A DNA stretch of 48,139 nucleotides from DAOVRD01 sp964521715 (GCA_964521715.1 CAZFSS010000032.1:1-48139); one strand, 5' to 3'; shown: positions 31,388 to 39,826, counted from the first letter of the stretch. Numbers and translations are program-made. Notes: generated by a model from the sequence alone, not told the origin.

Positions 31388-32984
31388 ACTGGCGCCCCGG
31401 CCGCCCGGGACGACGGCCGCCGACTACCGCAAAGTGACAGGATGGGACCGCGTCCGGCAGGGCTACGCCGAATACCTGCACGACGAGTCCCGCCTGGCCG
31501 CCGAACGGGTCGAGGTCATCCACTTCCCGTCGAACGCCGACGAGGTGGCCGCCGCCTTGAGGAGCGCGAGGCAGGCGGGGCATCGCGTCACCATCTCCGG
31601 CGCGCGCACGGGCATCACGGGCGCCGCCGTCCCGCTGGATGCCGAGGAGATCGTATCGCTCGAACGCGTCAAGCCCAGGCCCCGAGTGCGCCGTGACGCC
31701 GGGGGCAACTGGACCGTGCGCGTCGGCGCCGGCACGAGCCTGGCCGAACTGAACGACTCCCTCGACCACGGCCTGTGCGACTACCCCGACGGCAAGCCGG
31801 ACGCGCCGCTCTTCTACCCCGTGGACACCACGGAGACCTCCGCCCACCTGGGCGGAACGGTCGCCACCAACGCCTCGGGCGCGCGGACGCTCTACTATGG
31901 CCCGACGCGCCGGTGGGTCGAGGCGCTCACCATCGTCACGGCGGACGCCCGGATCCTGGAGCTTCGGCGCGGAGACGTGCGCGCCAAGGGCGGCGTTCTG
32001 CTCTACCGGCGCGAGGACGGCAGCCGCGCTGAGCTGCACATCCCCGACCTGCCCATGCCGAAGACCAAACACACGGCCGGCTATTACCTGAAGCCCGGCA
32101 TGGACGCGATCGAGCTGTTCATCGGCAGCGAGGGGACGCTCGGCATCGTGGTCGAGGCGGAACTGCGCCTGGCCGCAAAGCCGGCGAACCGCCTCTTCCT
32201 CACGCAGTTCGTGGGCGGGCCGGAGGACGCGGTGCCGCTCGTCCAGGCGTGCAAGGGGAGCCCTGCGCTCAAACCGCTCGCCATCGAGTACATCGGTCCC
32301 CGGGCGATGGCGCTGCTGCGCACGGTAGGCCGGCAGACGGCAGCCTACGTCGAGGTGTCGCGCCTGCCCGAGCACGCCGCCGCCGTGCTCTACGTCGAAG
32401 CGCCATTCGACGACGAGGCGCACCTCGACGCCATCTACGCGGCGCTTCAGGACATCCTCGGCGCGGCGGGCCTGGACCCCGCGCATAGCTGGGCCGGCTT
32501 CACCGAGAACGACATGGAGGAGATGAAGCGCCTGCGCCACGCCGTGCCGGACATGGTCAACGCCATCATCGGGCAGCGCAAGGCCGACGTGCCCGAGCTG
32601 CACAAGGTGGGCACGGACATGGCCGTGCCGGACGAGTCGCTCGGCGCGATGATGCGCGTCTACGAAGGGCGGCTGGCGGCGTCGGGTCTGGACTTCCTCA
32701 TCTTCGGCCACATCGGGGACGGGCACCTGCACGTCAACATCCTGCCAAGGTCGGCGGAGGAGCTGCGGGCGGCGGAGGAGCTCTACATGGAGTTCGCGGC
32801 GGAGGCCGTGCGGCTGGGGGGCAGCGTGGCCGCCGAGCACGGCATCGGGCGGATCAAGAAGGCGTTCCTGCCGATCCAGTTCAGCGCCGGGGACCTGGCC
32901 GCCATGCGGGCGATCAAGAAGGCGCTCGACCCCGACCTGCTCCTCAACCCCGGCGTGCTGTTTGACGCGCCGCGGGCAGGATAA
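31380..32984 (+). CDS. FAD-linked oxidase, GlcD/LctD-type lactate (2-hydroxyacid) dehydrogenase
   Basis: This flavoprotein should oxidise D-lactate or another 2-hydroxyacid and pass electrons to the Etf encoded upstream. The 534-residue protein has the PCMH FAD domain (HFPSNADEVAAALRSARQAGHRVTISGARTGITGAAVP; FYPVDTTETSAHLGGTVATNASGARTLYYG; ELFIGSEGTLGIVVEAEL) and the C-terminal FAD-linked oxidase domain ending HIGDGHLHVNILPR, GGSVAAEHGIGRIKKAFL and KALDPDLLLNPGVLF, with the metal-binding histidines intact. It is slightly longer than the 460-490 residues usual for GlcD, mostly through an N-terminal extension. Translation starts at GTG 31380, within the end of etfA, with AGGGGG 6 bases before. 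No Fe-S partner of the GlcF/LutA type is present, which supports the Etf route. Confidence 0.9.
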   Translation: MNELAPRPPGTTAADYRKVTGWDRVRQGYAEYLHDESRLAAERVEVIHFPSNADEVAAALRSARQAGHRVTISGARTGITGAAVPLDAEEIVSLERVKPRPRVRRDAGGNWTVRVGAGTSLAELNDSLDHGLCDYPDGKPDAPLFYPVDTTETSAHLGGTVATNASGARTLYYGPTRRWVEALTIVTADARILELRRGDVRAKGGVLLYRREDGSRAELHIPDLPMPKTKHTAGYYLKPGMDAIELFIGSEGTLGIVVEAELRLAAKPANRLFLTQFVGGPEDAVPLVQACKGSPALKPLAIEYIGPRAMALLRTVGRQTAAYVEVSRLPEHAAAVLYVEAPFDDEAHLDAIYAALQDILGAAGLDPAHSWAGFTENDMEEMKRLRHAVPDMVNAIIGQRKADVPELHKVGTDMAVPDESLGAMMRVYEGRLAASGLDFLIFGHIGDGHLHVNILPRSAEELRAAEELYMEFAAEAVRLGGSVAAEHGIGRIKKAFLPIQFSAGDLAAMRAIKKALDPDLLLNPGVLFDAPRAG

Positions 32985-33007
32985 ACCTAGTCAAATGTAA
33001 AGTGTTC

Positions 33008-33036
33008 TTGACTTCGCGGGTCCTTTCCCGTATAAC
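33008..33036 (+). promoter_or_regulatory. Near-consensus promoter of the HTH/methyltransferase gene
   Basis: TTGACT (33008-33013) and TATAAC (33031-33036) are separated by exactly 17 bases; each box matches five of six consensus bases. Transcription should start near 33043. The 90-base gap is visibly richer in A+T than the neighbouring genes. Confidence 0.75.
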
Positions 33037-33043
33037 GCCGTCT

Positions 33044-33056
33044 AATACCCGGTATT
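33044..33056. promoter_or_regulatory. Operator-like palindrome at the predicted transcription start
   Basis: AATACC (33044-33049) and GGTATT (33051-33056) are perfect 6-base arms around one C. The site begins 7 bases after the -10 box, where a bound protein would block transcription. The downstream gene carries its own DNA-binding domain, so autorepression is plausible. Confidence 0.5.
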
Positions 33057-33081
33057 CCCGCGGCTTTTCGCGGTGAGAGGC

Positions 33082-34641
33082 ATGGAGATACTGACTGTCC
33101 AGGGAGCGGCAGACCTTCTGGCCGTTGACGCCAAAACGGTTTACCGGCTGATCGAACGGGATGGATTGCCTGCTTTCAAAGTCGGTCGGCAATGGCGGAT
33201 GCGACTCAGGGACCTGGAAGCATGGATCGACGGGCAGATGCACGTGAACGAGCCATCGCCCGCGTATGGCCTGGGACAACCTGCGCTTTTCGCCCAGCCC
33301 GAGCGGGGCGACGCTGAGCTGCGTGGGTGCGAACGGGGCTTCAGCGATTCAGCCTTCTCCGAGAACGGTGACTTGCCCGTCCACAGATGGGTTCCCTGGA
33401 TAGCGGGATTCAGCGCCACATTCGTCCGGGAGGTGCTGGACCGCTATGCAGCACGGGACTCGCACCCAGAGGGCCGGACTGTGCTCGACCCCTTCGCAGG
33501 TGTTGGGACGACGCTCGTTGCGGCCTCGCTGAGAGGGCACCGCGTCTGCGGCTTCGAGATCAATCCTTACGCGGCCGAAGCTGCTGAAGTCAAACTGAAC
33601 GCATCAAGGATTCCACCAGACGAGCTCAGCCGCAGAACCGCAGAATTCGAGGCGAACGTTGGAGAGGCAATTCGAACGGGAGCACTCCCGCGAGGGGCCG
33701 CGCCGCGCGGCTTCCAGACAAGACGAAGGTTCCTCTCACCAGCGGTGGAGCGAAAGGTTCTGCTCGCAAGGGATTTCATTGAGGGTCTCGAGGACCCCTT
33801 GATCCGGAAGTGCTTCCGGATTGCGCTGGCCTCGGAGCTTGTGGGATTCTCGAACTACTCCTATGAGCCAAGCCTTGGCACCCGGGCTGCCGCCGGGAAG
33901 CCCGACGTGTCCGACGCACCTGTCGTCCGCGTGATAGCCAATAAGCTGAGGCTGATGGTTGACGACGTAAGGACGCTCCAGCGCGACCCTCACTCTGAGG
34001 CATTGCTGTCGGGGGCGGACTTCCACCAAGGGGATTTCTTCGGGCTGCAGGACGTTGTGCCCGACGCGAGCATCGACTTGGTTATCACTTCGCCGCCGTA
34101 CCTCAACAACTACCACTATATTCGCAACAGCCGCCCGCAGATGTACTGGCTGCGCCTGGCACACTCCCCGAATGACCTTAAGGCAGTGGAAGGCGCAAGC
34201 TTCGGCAAGTACTGGCAGACAGTGCGCGGAGGGGAAACGGTGAGCCTGGCGTTCGACATGCCTGAGCTTGCGGAGAGCATCGCGTTCCTGCGCTCGGTCA
34301 ATGCGCACAAGGGAGCGTACGGAGGGCCCGGCTGGGCAAACTATGCCGCCACGTACTTCAACGATTGCTGCCGGTTCGCCGCAATCCTCGGACGCGTACT
34401 GCGTTCGGAAGGAAGGGCCGTGGTCGTGCTGGGCAACAGCATTCTGCAGGGGGTCGAGTTCAGAACGGACCTGCTGTTTGGCCGCATATGCGAGCTGCAG
34501 AGCTTGAAGGTCGAAGAGGTGGTGCCATTGCGGGAGAAGCGAACTGGAACCAGCATCATCCGCTCGTCCGTCCGCTCAGACTCCGCAAGAGGGAAGACGA
34601 CCCTGTACGAGTCGGCCGTCGTTGTGGGCAAGGCTTCCTGA
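33082..34641 (+). CDS. DNA methyltransferase (SPPY type) with N-terminal excisionase-like helix-turn-helix
   Basis: The 519-residue protein joins two modules. Residues 1-50 are an excisionase/MerR-type helix-turn-helix (LTVQGAADLLAVDAKTVYRLIERDGLPAFKVGRQWRM, then DLEAWIDG). From about 100 it is a SAM-dependent DNA methyltransferase: motif I VLDPFAGVGTTLVAASLRG (135-153), GFEINPYAAEAA, a 190-residue central region that may be the target-recognition part, and motif IV DLVITSPPYLNNYHYIRN (SPPY at 337-340), a form most common in N4-cytosine enzymes, though N6-adenine is possible. ATG 33082 is used; GTG 33073 is an alternative. No endonuclease gene is near, and acpS follows convergently after 9 bases. 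Codon and base choice look less GC-biased than the neighbours, and it has its own promoter and palindrome, which suggests acquisition as a unit. Confidence 0.85.
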   Translation: MEILTVQGAADLLAVDAKTVYRLIERDGLPAFKVGRQWRMRLRDLEAWIDGQMHVNEPSPAYGLGQPALFAQPERGDAELRGCERGFSDSAFSENGDLPVHRWVPWIAGFSATFVREVLDRYAARDSHPEGRTVLDPFAGVGTTLVAASLRGHRVCGFEINPYAAEAAEVKLNASRIPPDELSRRTAEFEANVGEAIRTGALPRGAAPRGFQTRRRFLSPAVERKVLLARDFIEGLEDPLIRKCFRIALASELVGFSNYSYEPSLGTRAAAGKPDVSDAPVVRVIANKLRLMVDDVRTLQRDPHSEALLSGADFHQGDFFGLQDVVPDASIDLVITSPPYLNNYHYIRNSRPQMYWLRLAHSPNDLKAVEGASFGKYWQTVRGGETVSLAFDMPELAESIAFLRSVNAHKGAYGGPGWANYAATYFNDCCRFAAILGRVLRSEGRAVVVLGNSILQGVEFRTDLLFGRICELQSLKVEEVVPLREKRTGTSIIRSSVRSDSARGKTTLYESAVVVGKAS

Positions 34642-34650
34642 CGCGCCGCG

Positions 34651-35037
34651 CTAGGGCTCTGCGGCCTCCAGCACGACCTGGGCGATGGCGAAGTCGCGGT
34701 GGTGGGTCATCGTGACGTGCACGCGCCCGACGCCGAGCTTGCGGCTCAGCGCCAGCGCCCGCCCCGAGAACGTTACGGCCGGCGCCCCCAGCTCGTTGTT
34801 CGAGACCTCTGCCTCAACGAACTTCACCCCCTGGCTCCAGCCGACGCCGAGCGCCTTGAGCGCCGCCTCCTTCGCCGCAAACCGCGCGGCGAAGCGCTGC
34901 TCCGGATGCGGGCCCGCCCGGCAGTAATCGGCCTCCCGATCGGTGAAGACGCGGCCAACGAACCGGTCCCCGTAGCGCCGGACCGCGCGCTCGATCCGCC
35001 CGACCTCAACCAGGTCCACGCCGATCCCGACGATCAT
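34651..35037 (-). CDS. acpS: Holo-[acyl-carrier-protein] synthase
   Basis: AcpS transfers 4'-phosphopantetheine from CoA to acyl carrier protein. The 128-residue protein has the normal size, with the Mg-binding IVGIGVDLVEVGRIERAV (Asp8) at the N-terminus, VFTDREADYC, RFAARFAAKEAALKALGVG (the catalytic Glu of the FAAKEA motif), and VTMTHHRDFAIAQVVLE at the end. An upstream GTG at 35055 would add six residues; the ATG at 35037 opens directly on the conserved first strand and is preferred, though no strong ribosome site precedes either. It lies 77 bases after recA on the same strand. Confidence 0.94.
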   Translation of the reverse strand: MIVGIGVDLVEVGRIERAVRRYGDRFVGRVFTDREADYCRAGPHPEQRFAARFAAKEAALKALGVGWSQGVKFVEAEVSNNELGAPAVTFSGRALALSRKLGVGRVHVTMTHHRDFAIAQVVLEAAEP

Positions 35038-35114
35038 CCGGCCGCCCCAGCTCACCAGTCAGTAGCCTCACCGGGCCGACGGCGGAGGCAACGGACGCCC
35101 ACAAGCCGCCGGAC

Positions 35115-36206
35115 TCACTCCTCCGCGCCCTCTTCGGCGCCGCCCCGGCCTGCAACCGCCCTGGCCCGCTCGAAATGCTCGCGGCGCTTCTCAGCCAGCG
35201 TCGGCGACACCTTCTCGAATATCGCGACCTCGATCTCCCGGCCCAGGTCCGGGTTTTCTTCGAGGAACTGGCGCGCGTTCTCTTTGCCCTGGCCGAGCCG
35301 CGTCTCGCCGTAGGAGTACCAGGTGCCCGACTTCTCGATGACGTCGTACTCGCCTCCGAGCTCCAGCAGGTCGCTTTCGCGGGAGATGCCCTTGCGGAAG
35401 AGGAGTTCGATCTCGGCGGTGCGGAACGGGGCGGCCACCTTGTTTTTGGCGACCTTCACGCGGCAGCGATTGCCGATGTTCTCGCCGCCCTCCTTGATGC
35501 TGGCGATGCGGCGCAGCTCGATGCGCACGGAGCTGTAGAACTTCAGGGCGCGCCCGCCCGGCGTTGTCTCCGGATTGCCGAACATCACGCCGATCTTCAT
35601 CCGCACCTGATTGACGAAGACGACTGCGGTCTGGGACTTGGAGATGGTGGCGGCCAGCTTGCGGAGCGCGCGCGACATCAGCCGCGCCTGAAGGCCGATC
35701 GTCTGGTCTCCCATCTCGCCCTCGATCTCGGCGCGCGGCACGAGCGCAGCCACGGAGTCGATGACCACGATGTCCAGCGCGCTGCTGCGCACGAGGGCCT
35801 CGACGATGTCGAGGGCCTGCTCGCCCGACTCGGGCTGGTTGATGAGCAGGTCCTGGATGTTCACCCCGACTGACCGCGCGTACTGGATGTCCAGGGCGTG
35901 CTCCGCGTCGATGAAGGCCGCCACGCCGCCGAGCTTCTGCGCTTCGGCCACCATGTGCAGGGCGAGGGTCGTCTTGCCGGAGGCCTCGGGCCCGTAGACT
36001 TCGACGACCCGTCCCCTGGGTATGCCGCCGACGCCGAGCGCCAGATCCAGCGCGGGAGACCCGGTCGGGATGGTGTCGATGTCCAGGCGCGCCTCCCCGT
36101 CGCTGAGGCGCATGATGGCTCCCTTGCCGAACTGCTTCTCGATCAGTTCCAGCGTCCTCTCCAGGGCCTTCTGTCGTTCGCCCTTCTCGTTGCCGCTCTT
36201 CGCCAT
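35115..36206 (-). CDS. recA: Recombinase RecA
   Basis: RecA drives homologous recombination and the SOS response. The 363-residue protein is complete: N-terminal ALERTLELIEKQFGKGAIMRL, Walker A YGPEASGKTTLALH (about 71-84), AFIDAEHALD, VVIDSVAALVPRAEIEGEMGD (Walker B and loop L1), AVVFVNQVRMKIGVMFGNPETTPGGRALKFY (loop L2) and an acidic C-terminal tail. No intein is present. The ATG at 36206 is preferred over an in-frame start at 36308; AGGTG lies 6 bases before it and the family start fits. A promoter (TTGGCA, 17 bases, TACAAT) lies at 36255-36283. I did not find a convincing LexA box of either the Escherichia or Bacillus type between promoter and start. Confidence 0.97.
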   Translation of the reverse strand: MAKSGNEKGERQKALERTLELIEKQFGKGAIMRLSDGEARLDIDTIPTGSPALDLALGVGGIPRGRVVEVYGPEASGKTTLALHMVAEAQKLGGVAAFIDAEHALDIQYARSVGVNIQDLLINQPESGEQALDIVEALVRSSALDIVVIDSVAALVPRAEIEGEMGDQTIGLQARLMSRALRKLAATISKSQTAVVFVNQVRMKIGVMFGNPETTPGGRALKFYSSVRIELRRIASIKEGGENIGNRCRVKVAKNKVAAPFRTAEIELLFRKGISRESDLLELGGEYDVIEKSGTWYSYGETRLGQGKENARQFLEENPDLGREIEVAIFEKVSPTLAEKRREHFERARAVAGRGGAEEGAEE

Positions 36207-36254
36207 TTGTCGCACCTGTTCGTAAAGCCGGTCGCTTCTCGGCTGCCCGGACGT

Positions 36255-36283
36255 ATTGTAGTCGGTCGCCGTTCGGTTGCCAA
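36255..36283 (-). promoter_or_regulatory. Predicted promoter of recA
   Basis: TTGGCA (36283-36278) and TACAAT (36260-36255) on the minus strand are separated by 17 bases; each matches at least four of six consensus positions. The leader would be about 45 bases. Confidence 0.65.
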
Positions 36284-36325
36284 CGGAAACGGCGCGCCCA
36301 CCGCACACGGGCCGACGCCGATCAT

Positions 36326-38290
36326 CTACTTGCGTGCCTGTCCCGCGCCGGCGCGCCTCTCAAGGCACCGCCGCAGGACGCCGACAAGAGAGCCGAGCAG
36401 GCGTCGGCGGCGGGGCTCTGCGATCAGGCCGCCCCAGTAGACCTCGAGGAACCGGTCCGCCGCCGACGGGGACGCGGACCGGGCCAGGGACGAGGCAAGC
36501 GTGACCAGGTCCAGGCCGGCCAGCATCTGGCGCACGACGCCCGGCACCCAGCCCACCCACCTGGCCCGTCCCAGACCGACCAGCGACACCTCAGGCTCCT
36601 GCGAATCCCCGTCCGGGCAGACGAGCACGTTGTCGTCGGTCAGGCCGAGGTGCAGATACCCCGCCCCGTGGAAGGACCGGACGGCGGCGGCAGTCTGCCC
36701 GATGAGGGCGTCCCTGTCTGCCGAAGCGGCGCCGGGCTCGCCCGCCGCGCCGATCTCGCCCAGCCGATCGCGCAAAGTAACCGCACCGGGAAGCTCCTCA
36801 GCGAGCAGGAACTGCTCCTTGTCCCAGCGCCCGCCCCTCTCCATGTAGCAGACGTGGAAAGGCACGGCGAGTGCCCGCGAGCGGACGGCCGTCGCGCATG
36901 CCCAGGAGTTCCCCGCTTCGGACCCGCACAGGACGCCGGCGACCGCCCGGGGGAAGCCGGAATGGGGACGGTATCGCTTGGCGATGAGCCGCTCCGCAGC
37001 ACCCGTCTCACCCGCCGGGACGGAAGCCACCGTGCGGTACTGGCTGCGCTCGACCAGCAGCACGCCAGGGCCCTTCACGAACTCGTCCGGGGCGCACAGC
37101 CGCCTGTAGAACGGGGGCGCGCTGTAGCAGGTCACGATCCGTCCGCTCCATCTGCCCAGGCAGAAACGGTAGGTGAACGGCTGCCGGATCAGCCCCTCGC
37201 GGCCGCGACGCTCCCCGCCGCCGCTCAGCACGTCCAGAGCCGCCCCGAGCACCTGCCGGACGGTGATGCTCGTCATGCAGCGCACGTGGCTGCACCTGCG
37301 GCGCGAGCAGGGACGGCAGGCCGCGCTGCCCGTCACCACGATGCTGCGGCTGCAATAGGGGCCGGTTTGCACGGGGTCTTTGGGACCGAACAGAGCCACG
37401 ACCGGGACGCCGAGCGCAGAGGCGATGTGCATGGGGCCCGTGTCGCTGCCGACGAACAGGTCCGCCCTGTTGAGCAGGTGGATCAACTGGCCGATGCGCT
37501 CCGTGCGCGGGGCCAGGATGGCTCTCCGCCTCATGGAAGCGACGACCTGCTCGGCCAGCTCTTTGTCCGCCGGACCGTAGGTGACGAGCACGTCGGCGCC
37601 GCGTTCGGCGATCAGGTGGTCCGCCACGCGGGCGTACCGTTCGGGCAGCCAGCGTTTGAAGGCGGCGGACTTGCTCGTGCCCGGATGGATGACGACGAGC
37701 GGCCCGCCGCCGAGCTGCCCTTCCAGGGCCTCGTCCAGGCGTCTGGCATCCCTGTCGAGCCTGGGCACGACCGGGTCCGCGTAGCGCGTGGCAATGCCCA
37801 GAGGCGCCAGCAGGGCCAGGTCACGCTCGATGCGGTGGACGCCGGCCGCCGGCGCCGTGACCAGGTGGTTCTGCACCAGGCGGTTGAGCTCCCGGTTGAC
37901 GCCGCCGCCGAACCCGACCCGCATCTCGGCCCAGGCGGCGGCCACCAGCCAGGCGCTCTTGATGCTGCTCTGGAAGTCCACCGAGATGTCGAAGCGCCGC
38001 TCCCGCAGCAGTTGCGCCATCTCCTTCAGCTCGGCGCCCAGCGCGTACCATCGGAAGGGCGTCTCGAGCATCTTGCGCCAGACCGTGCGGGGCACCGTGA
38101 TCAGCTCATCAATGTAAGGATGGCGGCGCAGCAACCCGCTGAATCTGTCCTCCACCAGCCATGCGATGTGGGCGTCGGGCCGCTCCTGCCGAAGGAGCGA
38201 GAGGGCGTTGAGCGCGTGAGCAATGTCGCCCAGGCCGCTCAAGCGGACGCAGAGGATTCTGCCCCCCGTGTTGCGCTCGCATATGGTCAT
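36326..38290 (-). CDS. Heptosyltransferase-like GT9 glycosyltransferase fused to a WaaP/Kdo-kinase-like pseudokinase
   Basis: The 654-residue protein has two domains. Residues about 10-355 are a GT9 (WaaC/WaaF/WaaQ-like) LPS glycosyltransferase: RILCVRLSGLGDIAHALNAL, the acceptor-side SVDFQSSIKSAWL, VVIHPGTSKSAAFKRWLPERY, ADLFVGSDTGPMHIASALGVPVVALFGPKDP and the cysteine-rich ACRPCSRRRCSHVRCM. Residues about 375-640 look like an LPS core kinase domain: LIAKRYRP (lysine), FLLAEELPGAVTLRDRL, then FHGAGYLHLGLTDDNVLV, where the catalytic HRD aspartate is Gly (about residue 549), and SLVGLGRARWVG, where the metal-binding Asp is also Gly (about 572). The kinase half should therefore be inactive and may be a binding or regulatory domain. 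It lies between recA and the ADP-ribosylglycohydrolase on the same strand. Confidence 0.87.
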   Translation of the reverse strand: MTICERNTGGRILCVRLSGLGDIAHALNALSLLRQERPDAHIAWLVEDRFSGLLRRHPYIDELITVPRTVWRKMLETPFRWYALGAELKEMAQLLRERRFDISVDFQSSIKSAWLVAAAWAEMRVGFGGGVNRELNRLVQNHLVTAPAAGVHRIERDLALLAPLGIATRYADPVVPRLDRDARRLDEALEGQLGGGPLVVIHPGTSKSAAFKRWLPERYARVADHLIAERGADVLVTYGPADKELAEQVVASMRRRAILAPRTERIGQLIHLLNRADLFVGSDTGPMHIASALGVPVVALFGPKDPVQTGPYCSRSIVVTGSAACRPCSRRRCSHVRCMTSITVRQVLGAALDVLSGGGERRGREGLIRQPFTYRFCLGRWSGRIVTCYSAPPFYRRLCAPDEFVKGPGVLLVERSQYRTVASVPAGETGAAERLIAKRYRPHSGFPRAVAGVLCGSEAGNSWACATAVRSRALAVPFHVCYMERGGRWDKEQFLLAEELPGAVTLRDRLGEIGAAGEPGAASADRDALIGQTAAAVRSFHGAGYLHLGLTDDNVLVCPDGDSQEPEVSLVGLGRARWVGWVPGVVRQMLAGLDLVTLASSLARSASPSAADRFLEVYWGGLIAEPRRRRLLGSLVGVLRRCLERRAGAGQARK

Positions 38291-38321
38291 AAGCTGCCGG
38301 CCCCCTTCCGGCCCGGCGGCT

Positions 38322-39638
38322 TCACGTTTTCCGGTGGATCTTGCGCGTCCGGTCGGCCAGGCCGGAGATGGTCAGGTCCGACTCGCCGGCGACGACGGTG
38401 CCGATGCGGTCCTCGAGCGGGTCGGCCCAATGGGCGGGGATGCCGCCAGCGCCAAGCAGCGCGCCGAGCACGGACCCCGCCGTGGCGCCGTTGCAGTCCG
38501 TGTCCAGCCCCGCCCTCACCGCCAGCCCGATCGTGCGGGAGTAGTCCTTCTCGCCCCACAGCAGGCTCATGGCAACGATGGCCGCGTTGTTGATGGTGTG
38601 CACGCCGTGGTAGCTGCCGTACCTGTCCAGGATGTTGCCGATCGCTTCCTCGGCGGAGCAGCCTTCCTGCCGCCAGGCGAGCACCTGGTGGATGGCCTCG
38701 GCCAATCGGCAGTCCCGGGGGACCTCCGACAGGCCGATGTGCACGACCTTCTCCACGTCGTCCGCCACGAAGGCCACGGCCAGCATTGCGGCCACCCACA
38801 TCTCGCCGTAGATGCCGTTCTTCACGTGGCTCACGGAAGCATCCTTGAAGGCGAGCCCGGCCGCTTCCTCCGGCCTGCCGGGGCAGGCATAGCCGAAGCA
38901 GTCGGCGCGGATCTGCGCCCCTATCCACTCCCTATAGGGGTTGAAATGCATGGCGCTCTCGGGGGGCCAGATGCCGTTGACGAAGTTGCGGTAGGCCACG
39001 CGCTCCGCCGTGTACGTGCAGGCGTAGGGCAGGTGCGCCATCCAGAACTCCGCCACCTGGCGGGGAGTGAACTCCCGACCGTGCCGCTCCAGTATCCCCA
39101 GGCCCACGATCGTGTAGTCCGTGTCGTCGTCGCGCACTCCGCCCTTTATGTGCCCGCGCAGCAGGCCCATGGACCACTCGGGGAACTTGATCCCGCGGTT
39201 GTTCTCAGGAGGAGGCGGGAAGTAGTCCGTAAGCTCTGCCAGGCCGCAGATTTCCATCAGATCGTCAATCTTCTCCTTGCGCCAGCCCTCCACCGGCTTC
39301 CCGAGCATGCAGCCCGCTGCCCGGCCGAGCCAGGCGCCGAGCGTCTTCTGGTCAAGCTCCCTGTCCGAAAGCGGGACGGCGATGTGTCGCGGGCCGTCCG
39401 GACGCCTGGCCCGTATCTCCTCCAGGTCGCTCGGCTCGTCATAGGGGAAGTCAGCGGCGGGCTTCAGGTTGCCCAGCGCTTCGCACAGGGCCCGGGCCCG
39501 CTTGAGCTGGTCGGGCCCCCCTTCCTGCTCGATGAGGGACGCCTTGCGCTCGAACTCCCACGTATCACATCCCTCCTCCGAAAGCTGCTTCAGTTCCTCG
39601 CGCGCGAACCTAAGCAGTTCGTCCACGTTCTGGGCCAT
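38322..39638 (-). CDS. ADP-ribosylglycohydrolase family protein with an N-terminal extension
   Basis: These dinuclear magnesium enzymes cleave ADP-ribose from proteins or small molecules. The 438-residue protein has an N-terminal, mostly helical extension of about 90 residues (ELLRFAREELKQLSEE, LKRARALCEALG), then the core: DQKTLGAWLGRAAGCMLGKPVEGWR, RGHIKGGVRDDDTDYTIVGLGILE (metal-binding acidic cluster), NNAAIVAMSLLWGEKDY, AGLDTDCNGATAGSVLGALLGA (second metal cluster, DxD and N) and GIPAHWADPLEDRI. All metal residues appear to be present. The ATG at 39638 is preferred to an upstream start at 39680 (AAAGG lies 9 bases before). It is divergent from the glycosidase gene, and such families are often found beside glycoside hydrolases, so a role in sugar or nucleoside breakdown is possible. 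Confidence 0.9.
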   Translation of the reverse strand: MAQNVDELLRFAREELKQLSEEGCDTWEFERKASLIEQEGGPDQLKRARALCEALGNLKPAADFPYDEPSDLEEIRARRPDGPRHIAVPLSDRELDQKTLGAWLGRAAGCMLGKPVEGWRKEKIDDLMEICGLAELTDYFPPPPENNRGIKFPEWSMGLLRGHIKGGVRDDDTDYTIVGLGILERHGREFTPRQVAEFWMAHLPYACTYTAERVAYRNFVNGIWPPESAMHFNPYREWIGAQIRADCFGYACPGRPEEAAGLAFKDASVSHVKNGIYGEMWVAAMLAVAFVADDVEKVVHIGLSEVPRDCRLAEAIHQVLAWRQEGCSAEEAIGNILDRYGSYHGVHTINNAAIVAMSLLWGEKDYSRTIGLAVRAGLDTDCNGATAGSVLGALLGAGGIPAHWADPLEDRIGTVVAGESDLTISGLADRTRKIHRKT

Positions 39639-39826
39639 TGCGATGCGCCTTTCCGGGCAGGTGTCATGGTGCGGACGCAACCTCGGGCTACTACCTATCA
39701 GAAAAGGTCAGGGCGCGCAAGGAACGTCCCGCCGGGCACGAGCGGCCGGTCACGCTTGACGTTGGGGAGCGTGCGCCATTACTTTGGCATGTCCATGCTT
39801 CCTTGCCACAAGCCCGGGAGGGCTCC

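Noticed and set aside
33014..33030. Hairpin CGGG-TCCTTT-CCCG inside the promoter spacer of the HTH/methyltransferase gene
   Set aside because: Only a 4-bp stem, too short to treat as a terminator or separate operator.
36206..36308. LexA/SOS box before recA
   Set aside because: Neither CTG-N10-CAG nor GAAC-N4-GTTC is present with acceptable match; CGAACAGGTGCG is too degenerate.
39756..39826. Promoter with TTGACG before the glycosidase gene
   Set aside because: No acceptable -10 box lies 16-18 bases downstream, so it was not listed as a feature.
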